NCBI GenBank assembly: GCA_003209055.1 | Contig: QCTB01000004.1 | Location: 1-46,604, forward strand | Source of the DNA: Prochlorococcus sp. AG-670-O13 | GTDB taxonomy: Bacteria > Cyanobacteriota > Cyanobacteriia > PCC-6307 > Cyanobiaceae | Direction of reading: 5' to 3' | DNA length: 46,604 nucleotides | In this document: piece by piece, positions 8,400-15,636 of the stretch | How the letters are laid out: each line of letters opens with the position of its first letter | How positions within the stretch are numbered: the stretch's first letter is position 1 | Translations under genes and position numbers: made by a program | Notes under the pieces: generated by a model | The model's database searches: none | What the model saw: the letters and a program-made list of their open reading frames with translations, nothing else | Told to the model about the DNA's origin: nothing

Positions 8400-9362
8400 T
8401 TACAAACTTGAGAAAGGATTACTTGGCATTTTTGTCAAACATTTTTTAGAAGCTTGTTGAAGCATTTCGAATTCTTCTTTATTTAGATTCCATTTAAATA
8501 CGTTTGATATATCAATAACTTGAGACTTTTTCCTCATTCCTACTAGAGGTATAGCTCCTTGATAACAACACCAATTAATTGCCACTTGAGCTTGTGAAAC
8601 TGATCTTGAGATAGCAATCTTTTTAAGACATCTCCTTAATTCGATAGTTGATTTTTTATAATTGTTAAAAATCAAACTACGTAGAAATGAATTTTGCTTG
8701 TCTTCATCTTTTTCAGGATCCATACATAGTATTCCAAAAGATAAAGGACTATAAGCAAAAAAATCAATATCATTATTTTCGCAGATTCTTTTTACACTAA
8801 TCTGTTTTAGGAAGTTAGGAGATAACAAAGAAAACTGAATCTGAACACTTTTAACTTTCTTATCTCTTATTGATAAGTATTGAATGATTTTCTCTAATCT
8901 TTGAGGCCCAATATTGGATAACCCAATTTGAAAATTAAAGCCTTTGTCAATTAAATCGCAAAGATTATTTAATAATTGTAATTCTTGCCAAGGGTTATAT
9001 TTTGCAGTTGACCAATGTATTTGGACTATATCTAATTTATTATTTAATCTTTCTAAACTTTTGAGAAAGGGTTTAGTAAGGCCATTATTACCAACTCTCC
9101 ATGGATAGGGAGCAAGCTTAGTTGCTACTTGGATTCTTTTTCTTTGAAAATAAGAAGTATCTAATAAAAATTTTCCTAAAAGTTCTTCACTTCTACCATT
9201 AAGTTTTCCAGTTCCATAAGAATCTGCAGTATCAATTAAGTTAAACCCTCTTTTTAATGCTTCCTGATAAGTCTGACGTAAATTATCATCATTAGTGATT
9301 TGATAATCCCAAAAAATTTGATTTCCCCAAGACCATGTTCCTAATCCAATTCTTTTTTTCAC
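8400..9362 (-). CDS. Aldo/keto reductase
   Basis: A 320-residue TIM-barrel oxidoreductase of normal AKR length. The catalytic tetrad is visible as D44 and Y49 in LIDTADSYG, K82 in VATKLAPYPW and H116 in VQIHWSTA. The C-terminal region QAQVAINWCCYQGAIPLVGM resembles the NADPH-binding segment of the family. It probably reduces aldehydes or ketones with NADPH, but the substrate is not predictable. The ATG start (MKKRIGLGTWSWG) is typical. It is divergent from the ParA-type gene, with about 150 bp between them that must hold promoters for both. Confidence 0.92.
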   Translation of the reverse strand: MKKRIGLGTWSWGNQIFWDYQITNDDNLRQTYQEALKRGFNLIDTADSYGTGKLNGRSEELLGKFLLDTSYFQRKRIQVATKLAPYPWRVGNNGLTKPFLKSLERLNNKLDIVQIHWSTAKYNPWQELQLLNNLCDLIDKGFNFQIGLSNIGPQRLEKIIQYLSIRDKKVKSVQIQFSLLSPNFLKQISVKRICENNDIDFFAYSPLSFGILCMDPEKDEDKQNSFLRSLIFNNYKKSTIELRRCLKKIAISRSVSQAQVAINWCCYQGAIPLVGMRKKSQVIDISNVFKWNLNKEEFEMLQQASKKCLTKMPSNPFSSL

Positions 9363-9513
9363 TTACTAAAGTTTAAATACAATTTAAAGATTACTTGAAA
9401 CTAGATATTCTACAAAACATTATGTATCAAATATAAGTTTTAAAACTTTTCAAATAATTACCTATTGACATTAAGAAATTATTCTCCAAAGTAAGGAAAA
9501 TATTAGTAAAAAA

Positions 9514-10185
9514 TTGTTTATTACTGTTTGCGGGCAAAAAGGAGGAGTTGCTAAAACTTGTACAAGTATTCACCTCGCAAGTGTATGGCATTCTGAAGGC
9601 AAAAAAGTATGTATAGTCGATGCTGATAAAAATAGATCAGCATTAGCCTACTCATCCAGAGGGAACCTTAAATTCCCTGTTTTTCCAGTGAGTTCAGCTG
9701 CAAAAGCCTCCAGATCTTCCGAAATTGTTATTACTGATGGGCAAGCAAGCAGTGATACAGAAGAACTTAAACATCTTGCATACGGATCAGATTTAGTAAT
9801 TCTACCCACAACTGCAAAAGCAAGGTCTGTTGAATTAACTGTTGAATTAGCCAGTCTATTAAATACTCTAAAAGTTAATTATGCAGTTGTAATTGTAAAA
9901 GTAGATTTTAGGCAACAAAAAGCAGCCCAACAAGCTAAAGCAGCTTTAGAAAATTTTGGTTTATACGTTTTTGATACATTTATTCCTTTACTTTCAGCCT
10001 TTGATAAAGCAGAAGCATCTGGAAATGCAGTATTTGAAGCTGTAGACGATCTAGGAAGATCAGATCCTCGTCGAATGACGGGCTGGTCTGCCTACTGTTC
10101 CATTGCATCTCAAATTCCATGCCTGATTTCGAAGCACTCATCCGACACCAACAACTTAAACAGCCAAAAAACAATCAGCGCCTAA
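9514..10185 (+). CDS. ParA/Soj-type P-loop ATPase
   Basis: 223 residues. The deviant Walker A motif KGGVAKT is at residues 9-15, followed by Walker A' VCIVDADKNRSALAY, a Walker-B-like VITDGQASSD, and the switch region DLVILPTTAKARSVEL. These mark the SIMIBI ParA/MinD class, which polymerises or dimerises with ATP and positions cargo or DNA. The start is a TTG at 9514 preceded by AAGGAAAA. No ParB gene or parS-like repeats are seen nearby, so this is likely an orphan ParA rather than a partition system. Its 3' end overlaps the next frame by 67 bp, suggesting coupling with the small membrane protein. Confidence 0.88.
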   Translation: MFITVCGQKGGVAKTCTSIHLASVWHSEGKKVCIVDADKNRSALAYSSRGNLKFPVFPVSSAAKASRSSEIVITDGQASSDTEELKHLAYGSDLVILPTTAKARSVELTVELASLLNTLKVNYAVVIVKVDFRQQKAAQQAKAALENFGLYVFDTFIPLLSAFDKAEASGNAVFEAVDDLGRSDPRRMTGWSAYCSIASQIPCLISKHSSDTNNLNSQKTISA

Positions 10186-10361
10186 AAGTTGTAGAGTCAC
10201 CTGATCTCGAAAAAGAAAAAAGCGAGCATTCAGAAATAAGAAAGCCTAGCTTTTTAAGTAATTTTTTTGTAGGGTTTATAGGTTCTGTAATTGGAACTTC
10301 AACAATACTTTTCCTTTATATAAATAATTATCTACCACTGGACTTACTGAAACTTAAGTAG
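10119..10361 (+). CDS. Small single-span membrane protein overlapping the ParA-type gene
   Basis: The 80 residues begin MPDFEALIRHQQLKQPKNNQ and have a soluble charged N-terminal half. One membrane segment follows (FVGFIGSVIGTSTILFLYI, about residues 48-67), then a short tail. The start lies inside the 3' end of the ParA-type ATPase in another frame (67-bp overlap). The unbroken frame well past the ATPase stop and the clear hydrophobic segment argue that it is real. An orphan ParA with a membrane-anchored partner is a plausible pairing, but this is inference. Confidence 0.6.
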   Translation: MPDFEALIRHQQLKQPKNNQRLKVVESPDLEKEKSEHSEIRKPSFLSNFFVGFIGSVIGTSTILFLYINNYLPLDLLKLK

Positions 10362-10430
10362 TTAATTTGATATTGGCATCACAAAATTGATTTTATTTAG
10401 TACTAGAACAATTTAATTAGTAAGTATAAA

Positions 10431-11324
10431 CTAGTCAACGAGATTTCTAAATCTTGTAAATCGGGGTTCAAATAATAATTTAACTGTTCCAAGAGGACCA
10501 TTTCTGTGCTTGCAGGTAATTATTTCTGCAATGCCTCTATCCTCAGTTTCTGGATTATAATACTCATCTCTATAAATCATGGTAATAATATCTGAATAAA
10601 CTTCTAATGGTTCAAAGTCTCTGATATCACTTAACATTGGTCTCTTATTTTTTCTTTTCTCTACATCCTTGCTTAGTTGAGAAATAACTATAATAGGGAC
10701 ATTAAGTTCCTTTGCCATCCTTTTAAGACTCTTCGCTAATTTCAATAAATATTCTTCTCGATTCGATACATCTGAAATAGGCAAATAATCAAGTAATTGA
10801 ACATAATCAAGAATTACAAGTCCTAAACTCTTTTTTTCTGATTCCTCTTTAATCTTTTGACAGATTAATTGCATCTCTTTAATTGAACTTATTGGTTGAT
10901 CTGTTATGTGTAGGGGTAATTTGCTCAAAGAATCAATACCCTCACTCAATAAAGACCATTCATCTTGCTGTAACCTGCCCGTTCTTAATCTGCCTGATTC
11001 TATTCCTAACTCCATTGCTAAAAATCTATTAGATATTTGTTCCTTACTTATCTCAAAATGAAATAGACAAACTGGAAGATTCTGCGTTTTAGAAACATTT
11101 AAAGCCATATTCAAAGATAAAGAGGTCTTACCCATCGCAGGTCTTCCTCCCAAAACAATTATTCCACCTCTTGGCAGTCCTTGAGTCATGGCATCGTAAT
11201 CATAAAAACCTACTGGCATTCCAGATTCAGTTTTACCCAAAGCGCGATTTTCAATTTCTTCAAATTTATCACTCAATATCTCTCCAATTACTTTTGTTCG
11301 TTCAGTAATACTTTCTTCTTCCAT
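10431..11324 (-). CDS. DnaB-type helicase ATPase domain without N-terminal domain
   Basis: 297 residues correspond to the C-terminal RecA-like half of replicative helicase DnaB. Walker A GGRPAMGKT is at residues 59-67, Walker B is LGLVILDYVQLLDY, the H3/sensor segment is VISQLSKDVEKR, and the terminal arginine-finger region is ITCKHRNGPLGTVKLLFEP. The N-terminal collar domain and linker present in normal DnaB (around 450 residues) are absent, and the ATG start with its A-rich upstream shows no hint of a fused remainder. It cannot be the cell's replicative helicase and is more likely a paralog of mobile-element origin or a DNA-repair ATPase. It is transcribed towards the ParA-type pair. Confidence 0.88.
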   Translation of the reverse strand: MEEESITERTKVIGEILSDKFEEIENRALGKTESGMPVGFYDYDAMTQGLPRGGIIVLGGRPAMGKTSLSLNMALNVSKTQNLPVCLFHFEISKEQISNRFLAMELGIESGRLRTGRLQQDEWSLLSEGIDSLSKLPLHITDQPISSIKEMQLICQKIKEESEKKSLGLVILDYVQLLDYLPISDVSNREEYLLKLAKSLKRMAKELNVPIIVISQLSKDVEKRKNKRPMLSDIRDFEPLEVYSDIITMIYRDEYYNPETEDRGIAEIITCKHRNGPLGTVKLLFEPRFTRFRNLVD

Positions 11325-11403
11325 TTTTTTTTATAGGGAAACTTATATAAGCAAAATCTACAAAGAATGCAAACTAAGATTTTACAGTTAATTATTTATC
11401 CTA

Positions 11404-11556
11404 CTAACTTGTAAATAAATCTTGTATCACATATATATCTATTGCTTTAGGATACTTTTGTTGAAAAAATTTTATTGCATTACTTGGAGAAATAGCGTAA
11501 AGATTAATCTTTATCCTATATTCATTAACCAAAACTTAAATTAGATAATTTTTCAC
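11404..11556 (-). pseudogene. Disrupted copy of the 51-residue small gene found beside the ClpP-like gene
   Basis: Reading from GTG at 11556, the frame is VKNYLI, then an in-frame TAA at 11536-11538, then VLVNEYRIKINLYAISPSNA and IKFFQQKYPKAIDIYVIQD, with the stop at 11404-11406. The intact paralog at 16181-16336 has the same register without the early stop. Either this is a pseudogene, or translation begins at the TTG at 11530-11532 and yields a shortened protein. The conservation on both sides of the stop argues for recent loss or re-use of an internal start. Confidence 0.6.
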
Positions 11557-11845
11557 GTTATAAAGTAAAGATTTCGTAATTTCAATCCAAATTTTGAAAT
11601 TTTACTTTTTAGAATCAGATCTTGATAGTTGTTATGAAAGTAGATCGTTATGTTGGAATTAATAGTTATGAAAGTTAAATCCTATAATCATAACTATCTG
11701 TGATAAATGTAATAATTTACTTAAACATAATTTTGGGCAAATTATCAGTAGTAAAAGCTGATTAGATCTTAAAATTAATTTTTTTTAACTTTTATTGTCA
11801 AAAGAAAATTTTAGAGTATTATTTTTGGTAAATAATAATAATTTT
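11557..11845. other. Gene-free spacer with short imperfect repeats
   Basis: 289 bp, very AT-rich. A sequence like ATAGTTGTTATGAAAGTAGAT near 11625 recurs as ATAGTTATGAAAGTTAAAT near 11663. It presumably carries the promoter of the twin repeat-protein genes, but no clear -35/-10 pair stands out. No RNA gene is recognised. Confidence 0.4.
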
Positions 11846-12205
11846 ATGAAATTAGGCCCAATAAATTTAAATAATAGTTTAATTTCCCCATTAAAATTAA
11901 CGGGTACTTTTGCGGCAGCATCAATAACTTTTGGAATTATCCCTGTAGATGCTAATACTTGGAGCACTTACGGAAATACAACTTATGGTCCAAATGGTTC
12001 ATATAGCACTTACGGAAATACAACTTATGGTCCAAGTGGTTCATATAGCACTTACGGAAATACAACTTATGGTCCAAGCGGTTCATATAGCACTTACGGA
12101 AATACAACATATGGTCCAAGCGGTTCATATAGCACTTACGGAAACACAACTTATGGTCCAAATGGTTCAATAAGTTGTTACGGTAATACTTGTTATGGAC
12201 CTTAA
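11846..12205 (+). CDS. Exported 14-residue-repeat protein (YGNTTYGP repeats), copy 1
   Basis: ATG at 11846 gives 119 residues, exactly the length of the neighbouring paralog, and supports this start over upstream alternatives. The N-terminus (KLGPINLNNSLISPLKL, GTFAAASITFGIIPVDA) looks like a signal peptide with cleavage after VDA. The mature part is five near-perfect copies of a 14-residue unit, STYGNTTYGPSGSY, followed by a cysteine-bearing cap SCYGNTCYGP. The repeat is rich in Tyr, Gly, Asn, Thr and Pro, which suggests an extended or beta-structured extracellular or periplasmic protein. Two cap cysteines could form a disulphide. No function is known to me. Start spacing and gene order suggest co-expression with copy 2, 15 bp downstream. 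Confidence 0.85.
   Translation: MKLGPINLNNSLISPLKLTGTFAAASITFGIIPVDANTWSTYGNTTYGPNGSYSTYGNTTYGPSGSYSTYGNTTYGPSGSYSTYGNTTYGPSGSYSTYGNTTYGPNGSISCYGNTCYGP
11963..12172 (+). repeat. Five tandem 42-bp coding repeats
   Basis: Units start at 11963, 12005, 12047, 12089 and 12131 and are almost identical at DNA level. Each encodes one 14-residue unit. The near-identity, including at synonymous sites, points to recent slippage, unequal exchange or gene conversion. Confidence 0.95.
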
Positions 12206-12220
12206 AATTATTTTCTTAAT

Positions 12221-12580
12221 ATGAGATTAGGTTCAATTAATTTAACAAAAAATATAATAAGCTCTGTTCAAATTATTGGTATTTGCACAGCTGCAGGTTT
12301 AACTTTTGGAATACAACAAGTTGAAGCAAATACGTGGAAAAGCTACGGAAATACAACATATGGTCCAAGCGGTACATATAAAACCTATGGTAATACCACC
12401 TATGGACCAACTGGTACGTGGAAGAGTTACGGAAATACAACATATGGTCCAAGCGGTACTTATAAAAGCTATGGCAATACAATGTATGGGCCAAGAGGTA
12501 CCTATAAGACCTATGGAAATACAACATATGGTCCAAGCGGTACTATGAAATGTTATGGAAACACTTGTTATGGTCCATAA
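12221..12580 (+). CDS. Exported 14-residue-repeat protein (YGNTTYGP repeats), copy 2
   Basis: 119 residues, a tandem paralog of the previous gene. The leader (RLGSINLTKNIISSVQI, IGICTAAGLTFGIQQVEA) aligns with that of copy 1, with probable cleavage after VEA. Then come five 14-residue units of the type SYGNTTYGPSGTYK and the cap CYGNTCYGP. The units are more diverged than in copy 1: Lys and Trp replace Ser/Tyr (GTWKSYGN), and codons vary more (GGAAATACAACA against GGTAATACCACC). So copy 2 has drifted while copy 1 has been homogenised. Exported, function unknown. Confidence 0.85.
   Translation: MRLGSINLTKNIISSVQIIGICTAAGLTFGIQQVEANTWKSYGNTTYGPSGTYKTYGNTTYGPTGTWKSYGNTTYGPSGTYKSYGNTMYGPRGTYKTYGNTTYGPSGTMKCYGNTCYGP
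12341..12550 (+). repeat. Five tandem 42-bp coding repeats, diverged
   Basis: Units begin at 12341, 12383, 12425, 12467 and 12509. They have the same 42-bp period as in the upstream paralog but more synonymous and non-synonymous differences between units. Confidence 0.93.
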
Positions 12581-12594
12581 ACTAATTTATTAAA

Positions 12595-13305
12595 TTGATA
12601 ATAGATATAGGTTGGTGCATTGCTGAGGAATTATCTTCCTCTATCTTTTTTGAACCTCAATCCTCTCAAATTAATTTTAAAAAAAAATCATCTAACGTAA
12701 AATCTGAAGGGGTAGTTAGATGTCCTGCTGTTCACAATTTAACTCTAAATAGAATTTTTAATATTAGATCTCCATATACTATAAAACTAAAAGCAATAGA
12801 GACTAGTGAACACAAAATTGATATTCGAGGAGTATATCCAGATACTGAAGTAGATGCATCAATTTTGCCATCTATTATAAGTATTGAACCAAGAGAATTA
12901 TGGATAGATAAAAATATACCAATCCTACAATTCAAAATGCCCTATGTTTTTTTCTCAGATATCCCAGTTTGGATTAACCAACTTGAAGCACCGTCTCAAA
13001 AAATAATTAAATCTTGGAGTTTGATACAAGGAAGATTTGACATTTACTCTTGGCAAAGATCTCTAAATTTCGCCACACAATGGTTTGATATTAAAAAAGA
13101 TTTTTATATTAAAAGAGGAGATCCTATCTTCCAAATATTTTTTGATACGACAGAAGCTTCTAACGAATTCAAATTAAAAAAAGTCATCTTAGATGAAAAA
13201 ATTAAAAGAAGAATTGCAAGTTGCGAAGGAGTTACTAAATTGATAAAAAATACAGGACAATTAATATCATCTAATAGAGACCCTAATCTGAAATTATTAC
13301 AATGA
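12595..13305 (+). CDS. DUF6065-like protein (phage-associated type), unknown function
   Basis: 236 residues starting from TTG at 12595, 14 bp after the preceding stop. The segments ILQFKMPYVFFSDIPVWINQ and FATQWFDIKKDFYIKRGDPI followed by FQIFFD resemble the conserved core of the DUF6065 family (a strand like F.vPYlF.tPpg..lwv followed by f.m.W.f..pg..v.f..GeP). My recollection is that this family appears in bacterial and cyanophage genomes, so phage origin is possible, but this is inference. No catalytic motif is evident. The next gene overlaps its end by 4 bp (ATGA), indicating a two-gene operon. Confidence 0.6.
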   Translation: MIIDIGWCIAEELSSSIFFEPQSSQINFKKKSSNVKSEGVVRCPAVHNLTLNRIFNIRSPYTIKLKAIETSEHKIDIRGVYPDTEVDASILPSIISIEPRELWIDKNIPILQFKMPYVFFSDIPVWINQLEAPSQKIIKSWSLIQGRFDIYSWQRSLNFATQWFDIKKDFYIKRGDPIFQIFFDTTEASNEFKLKKVILDEKIKRRIASCEGVTKLIKNTGQLISSNRDPNLKLLQ

Positions 13306-13631
13306 TGGATCAAAGAAAAACTGTATATGGGAACCAAGGACAATTAGTGCCAGATTTTTATATACATAGCATTAGTAGAGCATATATTGAAGATGAAAAT
13401 CTTATGCTTATTTTAGCTACAGCGGTAGGTATAGAAACATCAACAGAAAAATATGCAAATGAAATAGCTAGGATTATTATCCCCTTATCAAAGGTTATTG
13501 AGATTAATAAATCTATATCTGATGCCACTGCATACGCAATACAGAATAAAAATATCAAAACACAAAATACTTCTGAAGATCCTAATAATGAACCTAAATA
13601 TAATCTTGGTGAATCATTAGGTTTATTTTAG
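13302..13631 (+). CDS. Small protein coupled to the DUF6065-like gene, unknown
   Basis: 109 residues starting with ATG inside the stop of the previous gene. The pattern DFYIHSISRAYIEDENLMLI then IARIIIPLSKVIEI suggests two or three beta strands followed by a helix. This is vaguely like the DUF3467 family (short beta proteins with a terminal helix), but I would not assign it. The C-terminal 30 residues are polar and Asn/Lys-rich. Overlap with the upstream frame implies translational coupling and a shared function. Nothing recognisable lies between it and the next gene. Confidence 0.65.
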   Translation: MMDQRKTVYGNQGQLVPDFYIHSISRAYIEDENLMLILATAVGIETSTEKYANEIARIIIPLSKVIEINKSISDATAYAIQNKNIKTQNTSEDPNNEPKYNLGESLGLF

Positions 13632-13771
13632 TTTGAATACAAAAATGAAAATCTTAGATGTAATGAAGACATTTGGATTATCCACATCCTTTCATATCAA
13701 TTCATATAAAAGATTAAAGTAGTAATTTCTTAAATCCCCCTCCGATTAACTGCTACATTTATTTGTTTTTA

Positions 13772-14182
13772 TTATTCTTGTAAATTTGCATTAGAAGGTT
13801 TGCACATTAAATAAATAAAATATATTGAACCTAAGATTGGAAGAATTTGAATAAAAATCCATTTCCAATTCTTCGAAATATCATTTAATCTTCTAATTGA
13901 AATTGATAAACCAACTAGAATATTTCCCAGGATATAAAATAAAGAAACAATCGATATTATTTGACTTATAACGGCAAATATTGTGCTAAGAAGAGAAAAA
14001 CCAAAAACTATAGGGTCATTAGTAAGGAAAGCGTACTGAAAATTAAAAAGCAAATTTTGAATAACATTCAATGTTATAAATAAAATTAAACTTGCTAATT
14101 CATAAAACCAAAAATCTTTTCTTGATGTTTTCCCTTTAAAGGCAAAAGCATTTTTCCATGCTAATGCAAAGGATTTAATCAT
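13772..14182 (-). CDS. DUF805 family membrane protein
   Basis: 136 residues. The N-terminal SFALAWKNAFAFKGKTSRKD followed by FWFYELASLILF is the hallmark of DUF805 (FxFxGRxsRkeFW). About four hydrophobic segments follow, with the family's IRRLNDISKNW motif (normally RRLHDxGrSgWW) between the third and fourth. DUF805 proteins are small inner-membrane proteins of unknown function, frequent in accessory DNA. It lies at the left border of the argJ-linked repeat array and is oriented like argJ. ATG start. Confidence 0.87.
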   Translation of the reverse strand: MIKSFALAWKNAFAFKGKTSRKDFWFYELASLILFITLNVIQNLLFNFQYAFLTNDPIVFGFSLLSTIFAVISQIISIVSLFYILGNILVGLSISIRRLNDISKNWKWIFIQILPILGSIYFIYLMCKPSNANLQE

Positions 14183-14261
14183 GAATTTATAGTTATTAAA
14201 AATATTATATTTTAGATATTCAGTAAAATAATATTAAATAGTGATTTTTGGGTCAATTTAA

Positions 14262-14500
14262 ATACTATGACTCCACTATTTTTCTAGGAGTATTTTATAA
14301 ATAAATTAATAGCTTGATTCATTACAGCGCATAAGTTCTTATTTAGGTTGTATACTCGCTATTGGTTTCCACGTACCTTAAAAACTATTGCTATCACTAG
14401 GTTTATGTCTCCAAAACTGGTGTTATACTAGTGTTATAAAGGAATTTCAACACTATCAAACCTATTGGTATCACTTAACTAGTGTTAGAAAAGTGCTATG
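14262..14500. repeat. Degenerate argJ 3'-end copy with 11-bp-period doublets (argJ array, outer site)
   Basis: Bases 14347-14372 match the 3' end of argJ (16590-16615) at 20 of 26 positions, including the block CGCTATT. To the right are two doublets of an 11-bp unit repeated directly without gap. One is CTGGTGTTATA then CTAGTGTTATA at 14417-14438; a weaker one is CTAGTGTTAGA then AAAGTGCTATG at 14479-14500. Between core and doublets occur ATTGCTATCACT and ATTGGTATCACT. I interpret this as a decayed att-like site. The remainder of the 14183-14608 gap is AT-rich and must contain the promoter of the next gene. Confidence 0.65.
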
Positions 14501-14608
14501 AGGATGTTAGTAGTAAGTATTAATTAGGCAGCAAGATTGGTATATTTTTTTTAAAGGTTGTAAGATTTATTAAATTCTAAATTTAAATATTATAAAATTA
14601 CGATTTTA

Positions 14609-14986
14609 ATGCATAATTTTTATTTCCCTAAATTATTTAACAAACCATTTTTCTTAGTTCCTTTTACATTCTTTTTGAATCATTCTGCCTTTGCTATTGA
14701 CTATAGTTGCATAGTTTCGACATATGATGATAAATCCGTGAATATGCAAATTTCTTCTGAAGGTTCTAAATATAAAGTTTATGTTGGCAAAACTTTTATG
14801 GGAAATTTTAAATTAATAGAAAATAATAGTAGTTTTCTTCATATTTTTAATTCATGGGAAACATTAGAGTCATCAATGCATATAGGAATTGATAAAAAAA
14901 CAAATTATTTAATATCTAATCTGATGGATTTTAAAAAAGAAAGATCATCTACACGAGCGATTGGTTTCTGTAAAGAAGAGTATTAA
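14609..14986 (+). CDS. Small exported protein, unknown (argJ-array cargo)
   Basis: 125 residues. The hydrophobic N-terminus (FFLVPFTFFLNHSAFA) is a probable signal peptide with cleavage after AFA. The mature part begins IDYSCIVSTYDDKSVNMQIS and ends with a second Cys (GFCKEEY), so a disulphide between the two is possible. It is a beta-rich small protein with no family recognised. It is bracketed by two argJ 3'-end copies, i.e. it occupies one cassette position, and it is opposite in orientation to the neighbouring cargo. Confidence 0.7.
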   Translation: MHNFYFPKLFNKPFFLVPFTFFLNHSAFAIDYSCIVSTYDDKSVNMQISSEGSKYKVYVGKTFMGNFKLIENNSSFLHIFNSWETLESSMHIGIDKKTNYLISNLMDFKKERSSTRAIGFCKEEY

Positions 14987-15000
14987 AATCATTAATAATT

Positions 15001-15226
15001 TGGTGTTATTTTAGTGTTACATTCAAAAATTAGTTTCTTATAATCAACTGCTATAAAAAGCATCTGAGTTTATGTCGTATATTCGCTATTAATTTCTCCA
15101 TAGGGGTATAAATCAAGTTATAACTGTGATCTCAAGGATTTAATTAGTTTCATATTGGTGTCATAAATCTTTTTAAGGTCTTCAAAAGTATTGCTATCAC
15201 TAAACTAGTGTCATATTGGTGTCATA
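15001..15226. repeat. argJ 3'-end copy with flanking 11-bp-period doublets (argJ array, inner site)
   Basis: The core at 15074-15099 matches the argJ 3' end (16590-16615) at 22 of 26 positions, including ATTCGCTATT. On the left is the doublet TTGGTGTTATT / TTAGTGTTACA (15000-15021). On the right are TTAGTTTCATA / TTGGTGTCATA (15145-15166) and CTAGTGTCATA / TTGGTGTCATA (15205-15226). The sequence AAGTTATAACTGTG near 15115 and ATTGCTATCACT near 15190 also occur in related form in the guaA array. Interpreted as an att-like site. Confidence 0.7.
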
Positions 15227-15268
15227 AGTAGACTAATAAATATAGACTGCTATTGCTAGAAAACTGTT

Positions 15269-15553
15269 TTAACAAGAATACTTTGTTGAGCATTCAAATG
15301 TTTTAAATACTCTTGGAAAAAATATATCAGTATCAGCATCAACTTTTCCAGTAACCCCAACCGACCCATCTATCCCAACAGATCCATTTATACTTGCTTC
15401 AGTTGCTATGGCACCTTGAATATAAACAGGTCCTTTTACTCTGACTTCCTTTAATGAAGATGTTTTGAGTCTTAAAGGAAGCAAAAGTATAGAAAATGCC
15501 AACAATAGATTTGAAAGTGGGTGAGCAAATTTCAAAATTGTTTCTTTGTTCAT
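15269..15553 (-). CDS. Small membrane-anchored/exported Gly-Val repeat protein, unknown
   Basis: The ATG at 15553 (MNKETILKFAHPLSN) gives 94 residues and fits better than the upstream TTG/ATG options, which add an unrelated Lys/Ile-rich stretch. The N-terminus has one hydrophobic segment (LLLAFSILLLPL), a signal peptide or anchor. The following region, VRVKGPVYIQGAIATEAS then INGSVGIDGSVGVTGKVDAD, has a short-period pattern of Gly-Ser-Val and alternating hydrophobics, like a beta-helix or bactofilin-type coil. Two Cys end the protein (FECSTKYSC). It lies 83 bp downstream of the ClpP-like gene in the same direction. Confidence 0.6.
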   Translation of the reverse strand: MNKETILKFAHPLSNLLLAFSILLLPLRLKTSSLKEVRVKGPVYIQGAIATEASINGSVGIDGSVGVTGKVDADTDIFFPRVFKTFECSTKYSC

Positions 15554-15636
15554 GAGTTTAATGAATGTTAAATAAATGTATATCAATAATCCTTTCTTGG
15601 CATGATGATTAGCAATGATGAATAACTTTACTTTTA

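Noticed and set aside
9514-11324. Calling the ParA/DnaB region an integrated plasmid.
   Set aside because: No ParB, parS-like repeats, origin iterons, integrase or terminal duplications could be found.
11949-12173. Open frames on both strands across the YGNTTYGP repeats.
   Set aside because: A 42-bp repeat is a multiple of three, so any frame without a stop in one unit stays open in all. Only the + frame with a leader, cap and paralog is credible.
12273-12548. Open frames on both strands across the second repeat gene.
   Set aside because: Same repeat-driven artefact as in copy 1; no start signals or conservation between the two copies in those frames.
13644-13721. A 25-codon frame starting MKILDVMKTFG.
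   Set aside because: Too short, no ribosome-binding site or context, and no paralog; likely chance.
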